DNA from: Vreelandella boliviensis LC1
GTDB taxonomy: Bacteria > Pseudomonadota > Gammaproteobacteria > Pseudomonadales > Halomonadaceae
Reading direction: 5' to 3'
DNA length: 64,000 bases
NCBI RefSeq assembly: GCF_000236035.1
Contig: NZ_JH393258.1
Span: forward strand, 896,830 to 960,829
Made by a program: the position numbers and the translations under genes
Shown: positions 61,719-64,000 of the stretch, piece by piece
Layout of the letters: the number at the start of each line of letters is the position of its first letter
Position numbering within the stretch: the stretch's first letter is position 1
The notes under the pieces: generated by a model
The model's database searches: none
Told to the model about the DNA's origin: nothing
What the model saw: only the letters and a program-made list of their open reading frames with translations

Positions 61719-62951
61719 ATGCAGACGCACTTTTCCGATGCCGACCTTCAGAAGCCGCATATTCAAGAAGCAGAGCGCATTTTGCGTACCTGCGTTCACT
61801 GCGGTTTTTGTAACGCCACCTGCCCGACGTACCAACTGTTAGGCGATGAGCGCGATGGCCCCCGCGGGCGTATCTATCTAATGAAGGAGCTGCTGGAGAG
61901 CCGTGACGATGACGATCAGGTTACCGACGAGACGCGCCTGCATCTTGATCGCTGCCTGACCTGCCTTAACTGTGAAACCACCTGCCCCTCCGGCGTGGAG
62001 TACCACAAGCTGCTGAACATTGGCCGCGCCGAAATAGAGCGCCGCGTGCCCCGCCCGGCGGCCGAACGCGCCCAGCGCTATGCGCTGCGTAAAATGATGG
62101 TCGACCCCAAACGCTTTAAGGCACTGCTCACGCTAGGGCAAACCTTTAAGCCGCTGGTGCCCAGCAAGCTGCGCAGTAAAATGCCGGCAAACCCAGTCGA
62201 TGCAGGCGCACGCCCTGTTGCCAACCGGCATACCCGGCAAGTATTAATGCTGGAAGGCTGCGTACAGCCGGGCCTCTCACCCAATACCAATGCAGCCACC
62301 GCGCGGATTCTTGACCGGCTCGGTATTAGCGTAACACCAGTGGCTGAAGCGGGCTGCTGCGGCGCCGTTGATTTCCACCTCAACGCCCAGGATGACGGGC
62401 GGGCGCGTATGCGCGCCAATATTGATGCCTGGTGGCCTTATATTGAACAAGGCACCGAAGCCATCGTGCAAACCGCCAGCGGCTGCGGGGCTTTTGTCAA
62501 AGAGTATGGCGACATGCTCAAAGATGACCCCAATTACGCCGCAAAAGCGCAAAAAATCAGCGCGCTAGCCAAAGATATTGTCGAAGTTCTACGCGATGAG
62601 CCGTTAGACACATTGGATGTCACAGCGTCACAACGGCTGGCGTTCCACTGCCCTTGTACGCTACAGCACGCTCAAAAACTTAACGGCGCGGTTGAAGGTG
62701 TGCTGAGCAAGCTTGGCTTTGCATTAACCCCGGTGCAGGATGGGCATCTTTGCTGCGGTTCGGCGGGCACCTATTCGATCACCCAACCCGAACTGGCCAC
62801 CCAACTGCGCGACAATAAGCTCAATGCGCTGGAAGCCGGTGACCCAGAGGTGATCGTGACGGCGAATATCGGCTGTCAGACCCACTTGGCAGGCGCCAAT
62901 CGCACACCGGTACGCCACTGGGTGGAAATCGTCGATGCGGCGCTCACATAG
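61719..62951 (+). CDS. glcF: Glycolate oxidase iron-sulfur subunit GlcF
   Basis: 410-residue ferredoxin-like subunit that passes electrons to quinone. Two 4Fe-4S motifs: Cys25-28-31-35 (CVHCGFCNATCP) and Cys79-82-85-89 (CLTCLNCETTCP). CCG domains follow (MLEGCVQPGLSPNTNAA, EAGCCGAVDFHL; FHCPCTLQHAQKLNG, LCCGSAGTYS). SD AGGAGAG upstream. Confidence 0.95.
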   Translation: MQTHFSDADLQKPHIQEAERILRTCVHCGFCNATCPTYQLLGDERDGPRGRIYLMKELLESRDDDDQVTDETRLHLDRCLTCLNCETTCPSGVEYHKLLNIGRAEIERRVPRPAAERAQRYALRKMMVDPKRFKALLTLGQTFKPLVPSKLRSKMPANPVDAGARPVANRHTRQVLMLEGCVQPGLSPNTNAATARILDRLGISVTPVAEAGCCGAVDFHLNAQDDGRARMRANIDAWWPYIEQGTEAIVQTASGCGAFVKEYGDMLKDDPNYAAKAQKISALAKDIVEVLRDEPLDTLDVTASQRLAFHCPCTLQHAQKLNGAVEGVLSKLGFALTPVQDGHLCCGSAGTYSITQPELATQLRDNKLNALEAGDPEVIVTANIGCQTHLAGANRTPVRHWVEIVDAALT

Positions 62952-63041
62952 TTGCACTAACGGTTAGCATTTATAACCCCTGGTCGCGCTGCTATTGTTG
63001 AGCGCGATCACTTCACTCCCTACCCTTAATAGGATGTAAGC

Positions 63042-63446
63042 ATGCAAACAAAAGCCATTCTCGCTCAAGCCGATGTACTCAACGTTCTAGATGCCGCGCA
63101 GAAAGAGGCTGACAGTAATAGCTGGCCGGTAACTATCGCGGTGACCGACGATGGCGGCCATCTGCTGGCGCTGCGTCGTTTGGATGGTGCCGCCCCTTTC
63201 AGTGCCGAAGTCGCTTCGCACAAAGCGCGCAGTGCGGCGCTAGGCCGTAAAGAGACCCAGGTATTTGAAGAGATGATTAATGGCGGCCGCACTGCGTTTG
63301 TCACCGCGCCGCTGCAAGGCCTGCTTTCAGGCGGCGTACCGATAACGGTTGACGGGCATGTGGTAGGCGCCGTGGGCATTTCCGGCGTAAAACCCGACCA
63401 GGATGTGCAAATTGCCAAAGCAGGTGTTGCCGCGATTACGGGCTAA
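63042..63446 (+). CDS. glcG: GlcG/HbpS-family heme-binding-like protein
   Basis: 134-residue GlcG-fold protein (WPVTIAVTDDGGHLLALRRLDGA, ASHKARSAALGRKE, GGVPITVDGHVVGAVGISG). No signal peptide. Role in glycolate use is not settled; it often ends glc operons, and the fold includes heme-binding HbpS. Ends at the terminator at 63476. Confidence 0.9.
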   Translation: MQTKAILAQADVLNVLDAAQKEADSNSWPVTIAVTDDGGHLLALRRLDGAAPFSAEVASHKARSAALGRKETQVFEEMINGGRTAFVTAPLQGLLSGGVPITVDGHVVGAVGISGVKPDQDVQIAKAGVAAITG

Positions 63447-63475
63447 AAGCTGCAAATTAACACGCAGACATACGA

Positions 63476-63506
63476 AAAAGCCCGGATCATTGATCCGGGC
63501 TTTTTT
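63476..63506. terminator. Strong terminator between glcG and the tRNA array
   Basis: AAGCCCGGATCA (from 63479) and TTGATCCGGGCTT (to 63502) with T-run; flanking A-run on the other side permits termination in both directions (also of the minus-strand tRNAs). Confidence 0.88.
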
Positions 63507-63570
63507 GGAATTCGTTCGGCTAATGCCGAGGTCTTACTAACAATACATAGCTAACAACACAAATACTTAA

Positions 63571-63647
63571 TGGCGGACCGGACGAGACTCGAACTCGCGA
63601 CCTCCGGCGTGACAGGCCGGCATTCTAACCGACTGAACTACCGGTCC
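63571..63647 (-). tRNA. tRNA-Asp (GTC)
   Basis: 77 nt with encoded CCA. Acceptor GGACCGG / CCGGTCC, D-loop AGTTCAGTCGGTTAGAA, anticodon loop CTGTCAC (anticodon GTC), T-loop GTTCGAG. Confidence 0.97.
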
Positions 63648-63721
63648 ACATTGAGTACTTTTACAACAACCATCAAAACTAACTTTATAAACGGTTCAGA
63701 AGCGCTTCTAAAGGTAGGTGA

Positions 63722-63797
63722 TGGTGGGTGGTACTGGGTTCGAACCAGTGACCCCCAGCTTGTAAGGCTGGTGCTCTCCCAACTGAGCTAACCACCC
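63722..63797 (-). tRNA. tRNA-Val (TAC)
   Basis: 76 nt with CCA. Acceptor GGGTGGT, D-loop AGCTCAGTTGGGAGAGC, anticodon loop CTTACAA (anticodon TAC), T-loop GTTCGAA. Confidence 0.97.
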
Positions 63798-63849
63798 AAT
63801 CTATTGGTAAGCACTTACTGCCCTAACCAATTCAGCTTAGCAGTTATCG

Positions 63850-63926
63850 TGGCGGACCGGACGAGACTCGAACTCGCGACCTCCGGCGTGACAGGCCGGC
63901 ATTCTAACCGACTGAACTACCGGTCC
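63850..63926 (-). tRNA. tRNA-Asp (GTC), second copy
   Basis: Identical to the gene at 63571; 77 nt with CCA. Confidence 0.97.
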
Positions 63927-63966
63927 GAATTGCGATAACAACTTTTAGCAAACTGTCATTTGATGA

Positions 63967-64000
63967 TGGCGGACCGGACGAGACTCGAACTCGCGACCTC
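63967..64000 (-). tRNA. tRNA-Asp (GTC), third copy, cut by window end
   Basis: The 3' 34 nt (CCA end, T-arm) match the other two Asp genes exactly; the rest lies past the window. Confidence 0.9.

Overview
The window reads as a chromosomal segment of a moderately halophilic gammaproteobacterium of the Halomonas/Vreelandella type. This is inferred from gene content, not from a marker gene: a BetT choline transporter, several TRAP and TTT solute transporters, a TAXI-TRAP system ending in a UspA protein (arranged like the ectoine transporter TeaABCD), a phasin-like protein, an ExaC/AdhA alcohol-oxidation locus with NosP-type signalling, and complete urate-to-glyoxylate and glycolate-oxidase modules. 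There are no phage, plasmid or IS genes and no rRNA.

Layout. 1-4393: 3' part of an RND efflux pump gene overlapping a BaeS-like kinase; 4481-5176: BaeR-like regulator. 5191-11418: TctD/TctE-like two-component pair convergent with tctC-tctB-tctA and an AbrB-family membrane protein. 11556-13103: a perfect 755-bp tandem duplication carrying a 166-residue coiled-coil gene with a sigma-28-type promoter, bounded by 38-bp direct repeats that match the 3' end of the neighbouring lipoprotein esterase gene. 14156-18720: Spy-like periplasmic protein, betT behind a BetI-like palindrome, and a SulP transporter. 18788-27566: AdhA-type alcohol dehydrogenase, ExaC-type aldehyde dehydrogenase, a LuxR-type response regulator, and an opposing overlapping operon of a molybdopterin-fold periplasmic protein, a membrane hybrid kinase, a FIST (NosP-like) sensor and a soluble hybrid kinase. 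27704-36208: DUF2189 membrane protein, TAXI-TRAP plus USP, and a DctPQM TRAP system. 36474-41979: DMT permease, then pyk-modA-modB-modC-DUF192 on the minus strand with overlapping or nearly abutting ends and an unusual chain of mini-ORFs before modB.

42084-53091 is a purine-catabolism region: allA, a ureidoglycine aminohydrolase and puuE; an allantoin/hydantoin racemase and two NCS1 transporters; a FCD-GntR regulator, puuD and hiuH; and a divergent uraD. Palindromes with the core TTGTATACAA recur near these genes and suggest one regulon. An AT-rich DUF4062 gene with a start-less remnant interrupts the region. 53216-55260: phasin and two glutathione transferases. 55647-63446: lactate/glycolate permease, gamma-carbonic anhydrase, glcC and glcDEFG, with matching GlcC/PdhR-like palindromes before the permease and between glcC and glcD. 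The window ends in a minus-strand tRNA array (Asp, Val, Asp, partial Asp).

Metabolically, the urate pathway ends in glyoxylate and the Glc module also makes glyoxylate, so both halves of the right-hand 20 kb feed the same node. The most unusual observations are the duplicated sigma-28 gene cassette inserted at an esterase 3' end, the TAATG-coupled tetrapeptide ORF chain before modB, the tandem AAGAC repeats before the TAXI transporter, and the NosP/dual-kinase operon joined to ethanol oxidation genes.
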